Of a stretch of DNA of 64,000 nucleotides, positions 52,367 to 60,985 are shown piece after piece. The notes under the pieces are model-generated. The model did no database searches. It was not told the DNA's origin and was given only the letters and a program-made list of their open reading frames with translations. The first letter of the stretch is position 1. Each line of letters begins with the position of its first letter. The DNA comes from JAMHWF01 sp048500255 (GTDB lineage Bacteria; Pseudomonadota; Gammaproteobacteria; Burkholderiales; Burkholderiaceae_C), in contig JASNYH010000006.1 of assembly GCA_048500255.1 (NCBI GenBank), forward strand, positions 62,001 through 126,000. Reading direction: 5' to 3'. The translations under genes were made by a program, and so were the position numbers.

Positions 52367-53755
52367 TCAGCGGCGGGCGATGAAGCCTCCGACGTTAACG
52401 GCTCCGGTGGTCGCGTTCTTGACGATAAAGCTGCCGGCGATTTCCGCGGCGTTCTGGCCGAAGTAGCGTGCACCGAGCCCGCTCGTCATCGAGGCGCTGC
52501 CGCCCGTGTCGACAGTTCCGACCAGATAGTTGGCAACGTTGGTCCCGATATCGCCGAACGCTGCGCGCGACACAAACGCGGCTGCCGAAACCGGCGGCCG
52601 GGCCAGCGTATCCTCGACCGCGTTTTCGACATAGACGTCGGCTTGGCGAGAGCTGCCGAAGTTCACGACGATGCGCACATCGGCGCGATATCGGACGGGC
52701 AGCGCATTGGCAGCGCCGTTGGCGGTGTACCAGCCGTAGGCGATGCCCCTGAAGGTTCCTTCGCCGGAGGTTGGCACATTCGCCGGTACCGTCGTGTTGC
52801 CGAACGCCACGATTCCGGAGCGACGCGTCGACTGCTCCAAGACACCCACGCTGGGCAGCGTCCACTCGTTGATGAAGGTGGTGTCCTTGGTTTCCCAGGC
52901 GGCGAGATTGGCGTCCAGATAGCTGTAGAGAGTCAGATCGCGAAAGCCCTTGGAGTCAGGCTGGGGAATGCCGGTTGTCCCGGCGCGCACGTCGCCGTCG
53001 CTGTGATTTCGATGTGCCGTCGTCCGATCCGGATCGGTGCCGGTTCGACGAAAATCTCCCTCGACATAGCTCACACCGTTCGTATCGACGAGGGCGGGAT
53101 CGCACTGCACCGCCGGCAGCGTCGGGCAAGCGAAATAGCGGTTGTTCGCATAGTTCTCCGGACTACCTGTCTTGGTCGCCGCGTTGTTGTTGTAGTACGA
53201 GGTGTCGGTCGAGGGAGGCAGGGCCCGGCTTGTCACGATGGCGCCCGCGTCGAGTTCAGTCACGCCCGTGGTCTTTCCCTCGAACGCCTCGATGATGCGA
53301 GGACGCTGCGCCGTCCCGTTCCAGGTGATGCCGATGTCGGTCAGTAGCATCGCGGCACCGTCGACGGCTCCAGTGCCCGGGGCTCGGTGCATGCGGATCT
53401 CGGCCACGGCCGAATCCCGCGCAAAGATTGGATCGAGGCCGGCCGAGTCGCTCACGTTGATACCGTCGGCGGTCGACTGTCCGTATACAAACACACCCGA
53501 ACTCATCAGCCGCACGCCGTTGTCCTCTATGCGCAGCACCGAGTCGCCGCTGCAGCGGTTTTCCGTGTTGCCGCCAACGCACGTCATCGTCGTGGTCGTG
53601 CCGTCGGGCAGGGCGGATGGCTTTGCGGCGTCGGGCACCTGCCGCAGTGCGGACGCCGCGTCCCCACCACCCCCCCCGCCCCCGCAAGCCGCAACAACCG
53701 CAGCCGTGATCAACGTTGGAACGAACAGGCGGTGGGTACTGCGCAAAGTGGACAT
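52367..53755 (-). CDS. TbpB-like surface lipoprotein, paralogue 1
   Basis: A protein of 462 residues. The lipobox Cys is Cys24 (TAAVVAACGGGGGGG), followed by a poly-Gly linker. The central part contains MTCVGG, CSGDSVLRIEDNGVRLMSSG and an ANNRYF motif. The C-terminal approximately 60 residues read like the beta-barrel end of transferrin-binding/factor-H-binding-type lipoproteins: GLGARYFGQNAAEIAGSFIV, then GGFIARR. Clear paralogue of the 54635-56266 protein. It is probably surface exposed and may use a Slam-like export route, but no slam gene is visible. The ligand is unknown. Less GC-biased than its neighbours. Confidence 0.75.
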   Translation of the reverse strand: MSTLRSTHRLFVPTLITAAVVAACGGGGGGGDAASALRQVPDAAKPSALPDGTTTTMTCVGGNTENRCSGDSVLRIEDNGVRLMSSGVFVYGQSTADGINVSDSAGLDPIFARDSAVAEIRMHRAPGTGAVDGAAMLLTDIGITWNGTAQRPRIIEAFEGKTTGVTELDAGAIVTSRALPPSTDTSYYNNNAATKTGSPENYANNRYFACPTLPAVQCDPALVDTNGVSYVEGDFRRTGTDPDRTTAHRNHSDGDVRAGTTGIPQPDSKGFRDLTLYSYLDANLAAWETKDTTFINEWTLPSVGVLEQSTRRSGIVAFGNTTVPANVPTSGEGTFRGIAYGWYTANGAANALPVRYRADVRIVVNFGSSRQADVYVENAVEDTLARPPVSAAAFVSRAAFGDIGTNVANYLVGTVDTGGSASMTSGLGARYFGQNAAEIAGSFIVKNATTGAVNVGGFIARR

Positions 53756-53907
53756 CGTGGCTCTCCTCGGAATGCCGCGCAGCATAGGCGTCCGTTCGGG
53801 GGACGCCCACCCCGGACATCGGGTGTTGCGCGGGCGTCGCGTAGACTGCGCGGCGCCCGGCAGCAGGGAACGAATCCCGTCGCTCGCCGGGTGCACCGTC
53901 ACCCTGC

Positions 53908-54615
53908 ATGAACCCGCCGCCCTCATCGCCGCCCGCCGCACCCGCGCGCCGCGCCGTGCGCAGCTTCGTCGTGCGCGGCGGACGCATCGGCAGCGGCCAG
54001 CAGCGCGCGCTCGCCGAACTCGGCCCGCGCTACGTCTTGCCCTATGTCGGCACACCGGTCGACTTCGCGGCACTGTTCGGCCGGCGCGCGCCGCTCGTCG
54101 TCGAGATCGGCTTCGGCATGGGCGATGCCACGGCGCGCATCGCGCAGGCGCGGCCCGACACCGACTTCGTCGGCGTCGAAGTCCACACGCCGGGCGTCGG
54201 CGCGCTGCTCAGGCGCATCGGCGAGCTCGATCTCGCCAACGTGCGCATCGTGCAGCACGACGCTGTCGACGTGCTGCAGCACATGGTCGCGCCGGCGTCG
54301 CTGGACGGCGTGCATGTCTTCTTTCCCGACCCGTGGCACAAGAAACGGCACCACAAGCGGCGCCTGATCCAGCCCGAGTTCGTGTCCCTGCTCGCCAGCC
54401 GGCTGGCGCCCGGCGGCATCGTGCACTGCGCGACCGACTGGCAGCCTTACGCCGAGCAGATGCTCGCCGTGCTGTCGGCCGAGCCGCTGCTCGCCAACAC
54501 GGCCGCGAGCTACGCGCCGCGGCCCGACTATCGGCCGCCGACCAAGTTCGAGCAGCGCGGCCTGCGGCTCGGCCACGGCGTGTGGGACCTCGTCTTCTCG
54601 CGTCGTCGGACCTAG
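53908..54615 (+). CDS. trmB: tRNA (guanine-N7)-methyltransferase
   Basis: A protein of 235 residues. It has RSFVVRGGRIGSGQQRAL, the SAM motif VEIGFGMGDATARIA, then GVEVHTPGVG and the catalytic-type FFPDPWHKKRHHKRRL. The C-terminal PPTKFEQRGLRLGHGVWDLV is conserved. It makes m7G46 in tRNA using SAM. It lies between the two TbpB-like lipoprotein genes, which are on the opposite strand. The ATG at 53908 is the natural start, without an obvious ribosome-binding site. Confidence 0.96.
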   Translation: MNPPPSSPPAAPARRAVRSFVVRGGRIGSGQQRALAELGPRYVLPYVGTPVDFAALFGRRAPLVVEIGFGMGDATARIAQARPDTDFVGVEVHTPGVGALLRRIGELDLANVRIVQHDAVDVLQHMVAPASLDGVHVFFPDPWHKKRHHKRRLIQPEFVSLLASRLAPGGIVHCATDWQPYAEQMLAVLSAEPLLANTAASYAPRPDYRPPTKFEQRGLRLGHGVWDLVFSRRRT

Positions 54616-54634
54616 CACGACCGGCCGCGCGCAC

Positions 54635-56266
54635 TCACGGGCGCCGCGCGACGAAGCCGAGGATCGCCGTCGCGCCCCCCGAGCCCGACAGCCGCAGCAC
54701 GCCGCCCACTTCGGGCGGTGCCGCGACCCCGCCCGCCGTCGCGACCGGCCCGAAGAAGCGCGCGCCGAGACCGCCGGTCAGCGAGCCGGTGTCGACCGGC
54801 CCGGCCAGGTAGTTCGACGCGCCGGCCCCCACCGCCGCGACGCGCGCTTCGGCGTCGAGCGCGAGCGGCCGGGCGGCACCCGACGAGGCAGCGACGGTGT
54901 TGCGCACCGACAGCGTCAGCGTGCCCGATGCGAAGTCGACCGTCACGCTGGCGTCGCCGCGGATCGCGACCGGTTCCTGCGTCGCATCCGGCGCGTGCAC
55001 GCCACGCACGGTGCCGACATAGGTCGCCGTGCCCGCGGCGGGCAACGTCGCCGGAGGGGTGACGGCACCGAAGGCGACGACACCGCGCCGGTTCTGGTTG
55101 TGCTCGTCGGTCCCGCCCCATTCGACGATGCCCACCGTGTCCTTCGTCAGCCACGACCCCAGGTTGGCGTGTGCATAGGTCCACAGCTCGATCGCGCGGT
55201 ACCCCTTCGAGCCGGGATACGGCACGCCGGGGCCGGTGCCGTCGGGCAGCCACTGACCGCCCGGCCCCGCGTCCCCGGCATGGACGTCGCCGTCTTCGTG
55301 CAGGCGCGACGCTGCAGCACTGTCGGGCAACGTGCCGCTGCCGCGCCAGTTGCCCGGTGTCGTCTGCAATCCCGTCGTCTCGACCGCCGGGCACGGCGTA
55401 TAGCCGGCCGGGCAGCGCGGTGGATCGGTGCGCGGGAAGTAGCGGTTGTAGGCGTAGTTGGCGCGCGTCCCCGAGGCACCGCGGATCGCGTAGTCGTAGT
55501 AGCCGAGGTCGGACGATGGCGGCAGCGCCGAGAGCACCAGCGCGCCGTTGGCCGCGAGGCGCGTGGTGCCCTGTGTCGGCAGGAACGGCTCGATGATCGG
55601 GGGCCGCTCGGCACTGCCCCACCGGATGTTCATGCCGGTGATCAGCATCGTGGCACCGACCGGCGCGCTGCCGGCGTTCTTGGCGACGCGCAGTTCGGCC
55701 CAGCCGCCGGAGGCCAGTGCGAGGCCGGTCGCCTCGGTCCGATCGACGATCGGCGTCGCCAGGTCGCTCGTCGACCGGCCATAGGCCTGCACCCCCGAGG
55801 CCGTCAACACGACGCCGCGGTCGGTGCGCAGCACGCTGTTGCCGCTGCACTGATGGTTCGCCCCGTCCGCGCAACTCATCTTCAGCGGTGTCGAGCCCGG
55901 CAGCGGATCGGGCACCGGCGCCGGCGCGGGCGCCGGGACGGGCGCAGGAGGAGGCGGCACCGGCGCAGGTGACGGCGCAGGTGATGGTGCGGGCGATGGT
56001 GCGGGTACTGGCGCTGGTGCCGGTGCCGGTGCCGGCGACGGTGCCGGCGACGGTGCCGGCGACGGCGACGGCGACGGCGACGGCGATGGCGACGGCGATG
56101 GCGATGGCGATGGCGACGGCGCAGGCGTCGGACCGGCCACAGGCGCCGGCGCACCGACCGAGGGCGCCGCGGCCGCATCACCGCCGCCTCCGCCGCAGGC
56201 CGTCAGCAGCCCGGCCGCTGCGATCGCAGCCATGAGGGATTCGATTCGACGCAGCTCCGAAGTCAT
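54635..56266 (-). CDS. TbpB-like surface lipoprotein, paralogue 2, with Ser/Ala-Pro linker
   Basis: A protein of 543 residues. The signal peptide ends in GLLTACGGGGG (Cys about residue 23). There follows a long SP/AP dipeptide linker of about 80 residues, then the same folded region as paralogue 1: KMSCADG, QCSGNSVLRTDRGVVLTASG, YNRYF, GSKGYRAIELWTYAHANLGS and RRGVVAFG. The C-terminal barrel signature is GLGARFFGPVATAGGV, ending in ILGFVARRP. The linker probably holds the domain away from the outer membrane. The start at 56266 was preferred over 56278 because of ribosome-binding-site spacing. Confidence 0.75.
   Translation of the reverse strand: MTSELRRIESLMAAIAAAGLLTACGGGGGDAAAAPSVGAPAPVAGPTPAPSPSPSPSPSPSPSPSPSPSPAPSPAPSPAPAPAPAPVPAPSPAPSPAPSPAPVPPPPAPVPAPAPAPVPDPLPGSTPLKMSCADGANHQCSGNSVLRTDRGVVLTASGVQAYGRSTSDLATPIVDRTEATGLALASGGWAELRVAKNAGSAPVGATMLITGMNIRWGSAERPPIIEPFLPTQGTTRLAANGALVLSALPPSSDLGYYDYAIRGASGTRANYAYNRYFPRTDPPRCPAGYTPCPAVETTGLQTTPGNWRGSGTLPDSAAASRLHEDGDVHAGDAGPGGQWLPDGTGPGVPYPGSKGYRAIELWTYAHANLGSWLTKDTVGIVEWGGTDEHNQNRRGVVAFGAVTPPATLPAAGTATYVGTVRGVHAPDATQEPVAIRGDASVTVDFASGTLTLSVRNTVAASSGAARPLALDAEARVAAVGAGASNYLAGPVDTGSLTGGLGARFFGPVATAGGVAAPPEVGGVLRLSGSGGATAILGFVARRP
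55918..56127 (-). repeat. Low-complexity tract encoding Ser-Pro/Ala-Pro linker
   Basis: A GGCGAY/GGCGCY-type hexamer array on the plus strand that encodes alternating S-P and A-P residues on the minus strand. The densest part (about 56040-56120) is repeats of GGCGAC and GGCGAT. Such tracts are prone to slippage, so the linker length may vary between strains. Confidence 0.8.
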
Positions 56267-56378
56267 GGGAGGACCCATCCTTTCGGAGCCGATTCGGCAA
56301 GCCGTGGTCCCACGGCCTCACGCGCGAGGCATCGCCCCCCGCGAACGAACGTCCTCGGCGGTTCGACGGATCAGGGCA

Positions 56379-57203
56379 TCAACCGACCCACTCGACCCAT
56401 CCCGCCCACGCCGTCACCAGCACGACCAGCCCGAACGCGATGCGGTACCACGCGAACGGCACGAAGTCGTGCGTCGCGATGTAGCGCAGCAGCCAGCGCA
56501 CGCACAGCCAGGCCGAGACGAACGAGAACACGAGCCCGATGCCGAACAGCGGCACGTCGGCCCAGGTCAGCAGCGCGCGCTGCTTGTACAGGCTGTAGAC
56601 GCCGGCGCCGATCAGCGTCGGGATGGCGAGGAAGAAGCTGTAGTCGGTGGCCGCCTTGCGCGACAGGCCGAGCAGCATGCCGCCGATGATCGTGGCGCCC
56701 GAGCGGCTCGTGCCGGGCACGAGGGCGAAGCACTGCACCAGGCCGACCTTGAGCGCATCGGCCGGCGTCATGTCGTCGACGCCTTCGATGCGCACCGCCG
56801 ACGGCGGGCGCCGCTCGGCCCACAGGATCACGAGTCCGCCGAGGATGAACGTCGTCGCGACGACGACGGGCGTGAACAGGTGCGCCTGGATCGCCTTGCC
56901 CAGCAGCAGGCCGAGCACGACGGCCGGCGCGAAGCCGATCGCCACGTTGATCGCGAAGCGCCGCGCGCGCGCATCGTGGCCCAGACCCGCCAGCGTGTCG
57001 CGCACGCGCTGCCAGTAGACGAGGATGACGGCGAAGATCGCGCCCGTCTGGATCGCGATGTCGAACACCTTCGCCTTCTCGCCGGTGAAGCCGAGCAGCG
57101 ACGCGGCGAGGATCAAGTGCCCGGTGCTCGAGATCGGCAGGAACTCCGTCAGCCCCTCGACGATGCCCATCACCGCGGCCTTGATCCACAGCGTGAAGTC
57201 CAA
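56379..57203 (-). CDS. uppP: Undecaprenyl-diphosphatase
   Basis: A protein of 274 residues with about eight membrane helices. The active-site motifs are GIVEGLTEFLPISSTGHLIL (E-x3-E and PISSTGH) and VPGTSRSGATIIGGMLLG (GTSRSG). It recycles the lipid carrier C55-PP to C55-P for peptidoglycan and glycan synthesis, and gives basal bacitracin resistance. It starts at MDFTLWIKAA (57203). A stem-loop lies between it and the ABC operon upstream. Confidence 0.97.
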   Translation of the reverse strand: MDFTLWIKAAVMGIVEGLTEFLPISSTGHLILAASLLGFTGEKAKVFDIAIQTGAIFAVILVYWQRVRDTLAGLGHDARARRFAINVAIGFAPAVVLGLLLGKAIQAHLFTPVVVATTFILGGLVILWAERRPPSAVRIEGVDDMTPADALKVGLVQCFALVPGTSRSGATIIGGMLLGLSRKAATDYSFFLAIPTLIGAGVYSLYKQRALLTWADVPLFGIGLVFSFVSAWLCVRWLLRYIATHDFVPFAWYRIAFGLVVLVTAWAGWVEWVG

Positions 57204-57210
57204 GTCTCTC

Positions 57211-57231
57211 CCCCGGCAAAAACAGCCGGGG
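57211..57231. other. Stem-loop between uppP and MacB-type permease gene
   Basis: CCCCGGC (57211-57217) and GCCGGGG (57225-57231) form a 7-bp stem with an A-rich loop AAAAACA. No T-run follows on the minus strand, so it is at best a weak terminator after the permease stop at 57247. Confidence 0.4.
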
Positions 57232-57246
57232 ATGATACGCCGTCAC

Positions 57247-58479
57247 TCACTCGTGGCGCAGCGCCTCGATCGGCAGCAGCCGCGCCGCGCGGCGCGCCGG
57301 ATACCAGCCGAAGAAGATGCCGACGGCCGCCGCGAAGCCCGCGGCCAGCGCGACCGAGCCCGGCGTCAGCGCGACGCGCCAGTCGGTGAACGACGCGACG
57401 CCCCAGCTCGCGGCGGCGCCGAGCGCGATGCCGATCGCGCCGCCGGCGAGACTCAGCGTCACCGCCTCGATCAGGAACTGCACCAGGATGTCGCTGCCGC
57501 GCGCGCCGACCGCCATGCGCAGGCCGATCTCGCGCGTGCGCTCGGTGACGCTGACGAGCATGATGTTCATGATGCCGATGCCGCCGACGACGAGGCTCAC
57601 GCCCGCCACGGCGGCGAGCAGCAGTGTCATCACGCGGCTCGACTCCTCCTGCGCCTGCAGCACCTCGGTCAGGTTGCGCACGCGCACGCTGTCGTCGCCG
57701 CCGGGCGGCACGCGGTGGCGCTGGCGCAGCAGCTCGCGGATCGCGGCCTCGGCGGCGTCCATGTTCTCGCCCTCGCGCACCTTGACGTTGATCCAGCCGA
57801 TGCGCCGCAGCTTGCCGGCGTTGCCGCCCTGGATGCGATTGCGCAGCGTCGAGATCGGCACGAGCAGCACGTCGTCCTGGTCCTGGCCGTTGGCGTTCTC
57901 GCCCTTGGGCACGAGCGTGCCGACGATCGTGATCGGCACGTTGCGCACGCGCACGACCTGGTCCAGCGGATCGGCGTCGCCGAACAGCTCGCGCGCCGCC
58001 GTGCGGCCGATGATGCCGACCTTGCCCGAGCCCTGCAGCTCGCCGGCCTCGAAGACGCGGCCGGACTCGAGCGTCCACTCGCGCGCCTCGAGGTAGTCGT
58101 TCGTCGAGCCGATCACGTAGCTGAGCCAGTTGGCGTTGCCGGCGACGAGCTGCGTCGTCGCGCGGCTGGCCGGCGCCGCGACCTGCACCTCGGGCACGTC
58201 GCGCACGATGGCGGCGGCGTCGTCCTCGGTCAGCATCTGGCCGGTCTGCGCACCCATGCGCACGCCGCCGGCCGTCTGCGAGCCCGGCAGCACGAGCATC
58301 ACGTTGGTGCCCAGCGTCTTCATGTGCTCGGCCACGCGCTGCTGCGCGCCGGCGCCGATCGAGATCATCGTGATCACGGCAGCCACGCCGATGATGATGC
58401 CCAGCATCGTCAGCATGCTGCGCAGCAGGTTCGTCGTCAGCGCCCGCCAGGCCGAGCGCAGCGCAGCAACAGCATTCAT
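57247..58479 (-). CDS. MacB-type ABC transporter permease (FtsX domain)
   Basis: A protein of 410 residues with four helices. The N-terminal helix is LLRSMLTMLGIIIGVAAVIT, followed by a MacB periplasmic core domain of about 220 residues. The FtsX domain follows (TLLLAAVAGVSLVVGGIGIM, NIMLVSVTERTREIGLRMAV, the coupling-helix EIGLRMAVGA). The C-terminal end is YPARRAARLLPIEAL. It transmits mechanical motion to a periplasmic adaptor to export macrolides, peptides or toxins. The ATG overlaps the ATPase stop by 4 bp. Confidence 0.93.
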   Translation of the reverse strand: MNAVAALRSAWRALTTNLLRSMLTMLGIIIGVAAVITMISIGAGAQQRVAEHMKTLGTNVMLVLPGSQTAGGVRMGAQTGQMLTEDDAAAIVRDVPEVQVAAPASRATTQLVAGNANWLSYVIGSTNDYLEAREWTLESGRVFEAGELQGSGKVGIIGRTAARELFGDADPLDQVVRVRNVPITIVGTLVPKGENANGQDQDDVLLVPISTLRNRIQGGNAGKLRRIGWINVKVREGENMDAAEAAIRELLRQRHRVPPGGDDSVRVRNLTEVLQAQEESSRVMTLLLAAVAGVSLVVGGIGIMNIMLVSVTERTREIGLRMAVGARGSDILVQFLIEAVTLSLAGGAIGIALGAAASWGVASFTDWRVALTPGSVALAAGFAAAVGIFFGWYPARRAARLLPIEALRHE

Positions 58480-59195
58480 GGTGCAGCGGCGGCCGGTGCG
58501 GCGGCGTGGGCCGGCACCTGCCGCCGGTCCTCCACGATCGCGCCGTCGCGGAACACGATGCGCCGCCCGGCCCAGGCCGCGATGTCGCTCTCGTGCGTGA
58601 CCATCACGATCGTCAGGCCGCGCGCGTTCAGGCCGGCCAGCAACGCCATGATCTCGTGCGAGGTCTGCGTGTCGAGCGCGCCCGTCGGCTCGTCGGCGAG
58701 GATGAGCTGCGGCCGGTTGACGAGCGCGCGCGCGATCGCCACGCGCTGCTGCTGGCCGCCCGACAGCTGCGCGGGCGTGTGGCCGGCGCGCTCGGCCAGG
58801 CCGACCTCGCGCAGGCTGGCCAGCGCGCGCTCGCGCCGCTCGGCGCGCCCGACGCCGGCGTACAGCAGCGGCAGTTCGACGTTCTCGAGCGCCGACGTGC
58901 GCGCGAGCAGGTTGAACTGCTGGAACACGAAGCCGACGCGCCGGTTGCGGATCGACGCCAGCGCGTCGGGCGCCATCGCGTCGACCGCCTCGCCGGCGAG
59001 GCGGTACCGGCCGCCGGTCGGCGAGTCGAGGCAGCCGAGGATGTTCATCAGCGTCGACTTGCCCGAGCCCGACGCGCCCATCACGGCGACGAACTCGCCC
59101 TGCTCGATGTCGAAGCTGACGCCGCGCAGCGCGTGCACGAGAGTGTCGCCGGCCGCGTAGACCTTGCTCAGGTCGCGCGCTTCGATGAAGGCCAT
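58476..59195 (-). CDS. MacB-type ABC transporter ATP-binding protein
   Basis: A protein of 239 residues. Walker A is GASGSGKSTLMNIL, the Q-loop is FQQFNLL, the signature is LSGGQQQRVAIARAL, Walker B is LILADEPTGALD and the H-loop is VTHE. It is typical of the LolD/MacB class. The start at 59195 (MAFIEARDLSKVY) was chosen over an upstream ATG that overlaps the adaptor stop. It is separated from the adaptor gene by 7 bp. It powers the permease at 57247-58479. Confidence 0.95.
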   Translation of the reverse strand: MAFIEARDLSKVYAAGDTLVHALRGVSFDIEQGEFVAVMGASGSGKSTLMNILGCLDSPTGGRYRLAGEAVDAMAPDALASIRNRRVGFVFQQFNLLARTSALENVELPLLYAGVGRAERRERALASLREVGLAERAGHTPAQLSGGQQQRVAIARALVNRPQLILADEPTGALDTQTSHEIMALLAGLNARGLTIVMVTHESDIAAWAGRRIVFRDGAIVEDRRQVPAHAAAPAAAAP

Positions 59196-59202
59196 CGCGG
59201 CT

Positions 59203-60834
59203 TCAGAACAGGCGCGGGCTCGACGAGCCGCGCGCCGCAACCGCCTGCGTGCCGACGACGACCGTCGCGCCCTCGACGACGCCGCTGGCCGCCGGCATCG
59301 GCAGCAGCTCCGTCATCGTGCCGTCGCTGATGCCCAGGCGCACCGCCACGGCGCGCGGCTTGCCGTCGCCGCCCAGCAGGTAGATGCGCCCGCGCCCGAC
59401 CTGGCGCCCCGCCAGCTCGGCGACGAGCGCCTGCCAGCGCGGCTGCTGCTCGCGCGTGAGCTGCTCGCCGATGCGCGCGCGCAGCTCGGCCACGATGCGC
59501 TCGCGCGCGCGGGCGCGCTCGGCGTCGGGCAGGTTGCGCAGCTCGGCGAAGCGCGGGCGCGCCTCGGCGACGAGGGCGTCGATCTTCTCGAGCTGCTCGG
59601 GCGTCGGCTGCAGCTCCTCGACGATGCGCTCGCGCAGCTGCGCGAGCAGCCCGCCCGAGGCACCGCCCGCGCCGCCCGGCTGCGGCTGCGCGACGGCCGA
59701 CGGCAGCAGGCGCTCGAGCGCGCCGCGCCAGGCCGACGACGTGGCTCGCGGCGCCGCGCCCGATGCCGGCGCCGCCGCCGGCTCGGCCACGCCGGGCAGG
59801 CGCACGCGCAGCGCGGCGTTGGGCACCTTGAGCACGTTGTCGCGCGTGTCGGTGACGAGGCGCACGTTGGCCGTCATGCCCGGCAGCAGGCGCGTCTCGC
59901 TGTTGGCGAACGACACGATGGCGACATAGGTGATGACGTTCTGCGTGTTCGTCGCCGCCTTGCGCAGCTGCGTCAACTCGCCGTCGAAGCCGCGCGCGCC
60001 GAAGGCGTCGACCGTGAACGTCGCCTTCTGGCCGACGCGCACGCGGCTCACGTCGGCCTCGTCGATCGACACCTGCACCTGCATGTCATCGAGGTTCTGC
60101 GCGATGACGAACAGCTCGGGCGACTGCAGGCTCGCCGCCACCGTCTGGCCGAGCTCGATGCTGCGCTTGATGACGACGCCGTCGACGGGCGAGCGGATCT
60201 GCGTGCGCTTCAAGTCGATCTCGGCCTGCGCGACGAGCGCCTCGCGCTGCTTGACGGCCGCCTTCGCGCTGGCGATCTGCGCCTGCGCCACCTCGGCCTG
60301 CGCGGCGGCGGCCTTGTGCGCCTGGGCCAGGCTGGCGGCCGTCGCGCGCGCCGTCTCGAGCGTCGCCGCGGCGACGAAGTTCTGCGCCACCAGTTCCTGG
60401 TTGCGCCGCACGTTGCGCTCGGCCTCGGCAGCGTCGACGGCGGCGCGCGACGCTGCGGCCTGCGCCGCGAGCAGGCTGGCCTGCGCCGTGAGCACCGCGG
60501 CGCGCGCCGCGTCGAGGTCGGCCTGCACCTGACGCAGCCGCTGCTGGAAGGTCTCGGGGTCGAGCTGCGCGATCAGCTGGCCGGCCTTCACCTCCGAGTT
60601 GAAGTCGGCGTACAGCTCCTTGATCTGGCCCGAGACCTGCGTGCCCACCTGCACCTGCGTCACCGGCGCGACGGTGCCCGAGGCCGACACCGTGGCCTGC
60701 AACGAGCCGCGCTCGATCTTCGCCGTGCGGTACTGCAGCGCCTCGGCGTCGCCGCGCAGCGCCCACCACGCGCCGACGCCGGCGGCGCCGAGCCCGAGGG
60801 CGAGCACGGCGCCGATCCAGTGTTTGGCTTGCAT
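59203..60834 (-). CDS. MacA-like periplasmic adaptor with CpxP/Spy-like insertion
   Basis: A protein of 543 residues against about 370 for MacA. It has an N-terminal signal anchor, then a membrane-fusion layout: the lipoyl half (VQVGTQVSGQIKELYADFNS), a long alpha-hairpin of Ala/Gln-rich heptads (about residues 85-195), the second lipoyl half (IRSPVDGVVIKRSIELGQTV) and a beta-barrel. An extra segment (about 350-480) contains LLAQLRERIVEELQPTPEQL and GEQLTREQQPRWQALVAELA, which look like the LTxxQ helices of CpxP/Spy chaperones. The family end follows. It couples the ABC pump to an outer-membrane duct. Confidence 0.9.
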   Translation of the reverse strand: MQAKHWIGAVLALGLGAAGVGAWWALRGDAEALQYRTAKIERGSLQATVSASGTVAPVTQVQVGTQVSGQIKELYADFNSEVKAGQLIAQLDPETFQQRLRQVQADLDAARAAVLTAQASLLAAQAAASRAAVDAAEAERNVRRNQELVAQNFVAAATLETARATAASLAQAHKAAAAQAEVAQAQIASAKAAVKQREALVAQAEIDLKRTQIRSPVDGVVIKRSIELGQTVAASLQSPELFVIAQNLDDMQVQVSIDEADVSRVRVGQKATFTVDAFGARGFDGELTQLRKAATNTQNVITYVAIVSFANSETRLLPGMTANVRLVTDTRDNVLKVPNAALRVRLPGVAEPAAAPASGAAPRATSSAWRGALERLLPSAVAQPQPGGAGGASGGLLAQLRERIVEELQPTPEQLEKIDALVAEARPRFAELRNLPDAERARARERIVAELRARIGEQLTREQQPRWQALVAELAGRQVGRGRIYLLGGDGKPRAVAVRLGISDGTMTELLPMPAASGVVEGATVVVGTQAVAARGSSSPRLF

Positions 60835-60931
60835 GGCGCCGATTCTAGGCAGCGCCCCTCGCGCCGCCGGCGCGGCCCGGCAACTTCACCTGTCTTTACC
60901 CGGTGATTGGCGGCGTGCGATGCAGCGCGCC

Positions 60932-60981
60932 TTGACCCCGCACGGCGCGCGCGGTTAGCATTACTGACCAGTCAGTCAGTA
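60932..60981 (+). promoter_or_regulatory. Promoter and TetR operator upstream of the RND regulator gene
   Basis: TTGACC (60932-60937) and TTAGCA (60955-60960) form a -35/-10 pair with a 17-bp spacer. A dyad TACTGAC (60962-60968)/GTCAGTA (60975-60981) overlaps the expected transcription start. The ATG at 60986 lies only 5 nt downstream and has no ribosome-binding site, so a very short leader is implied. Autorepression by the TetR protein is inferred. Confidence 0.65.
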
Positions 60982-60985
60982 TCCG

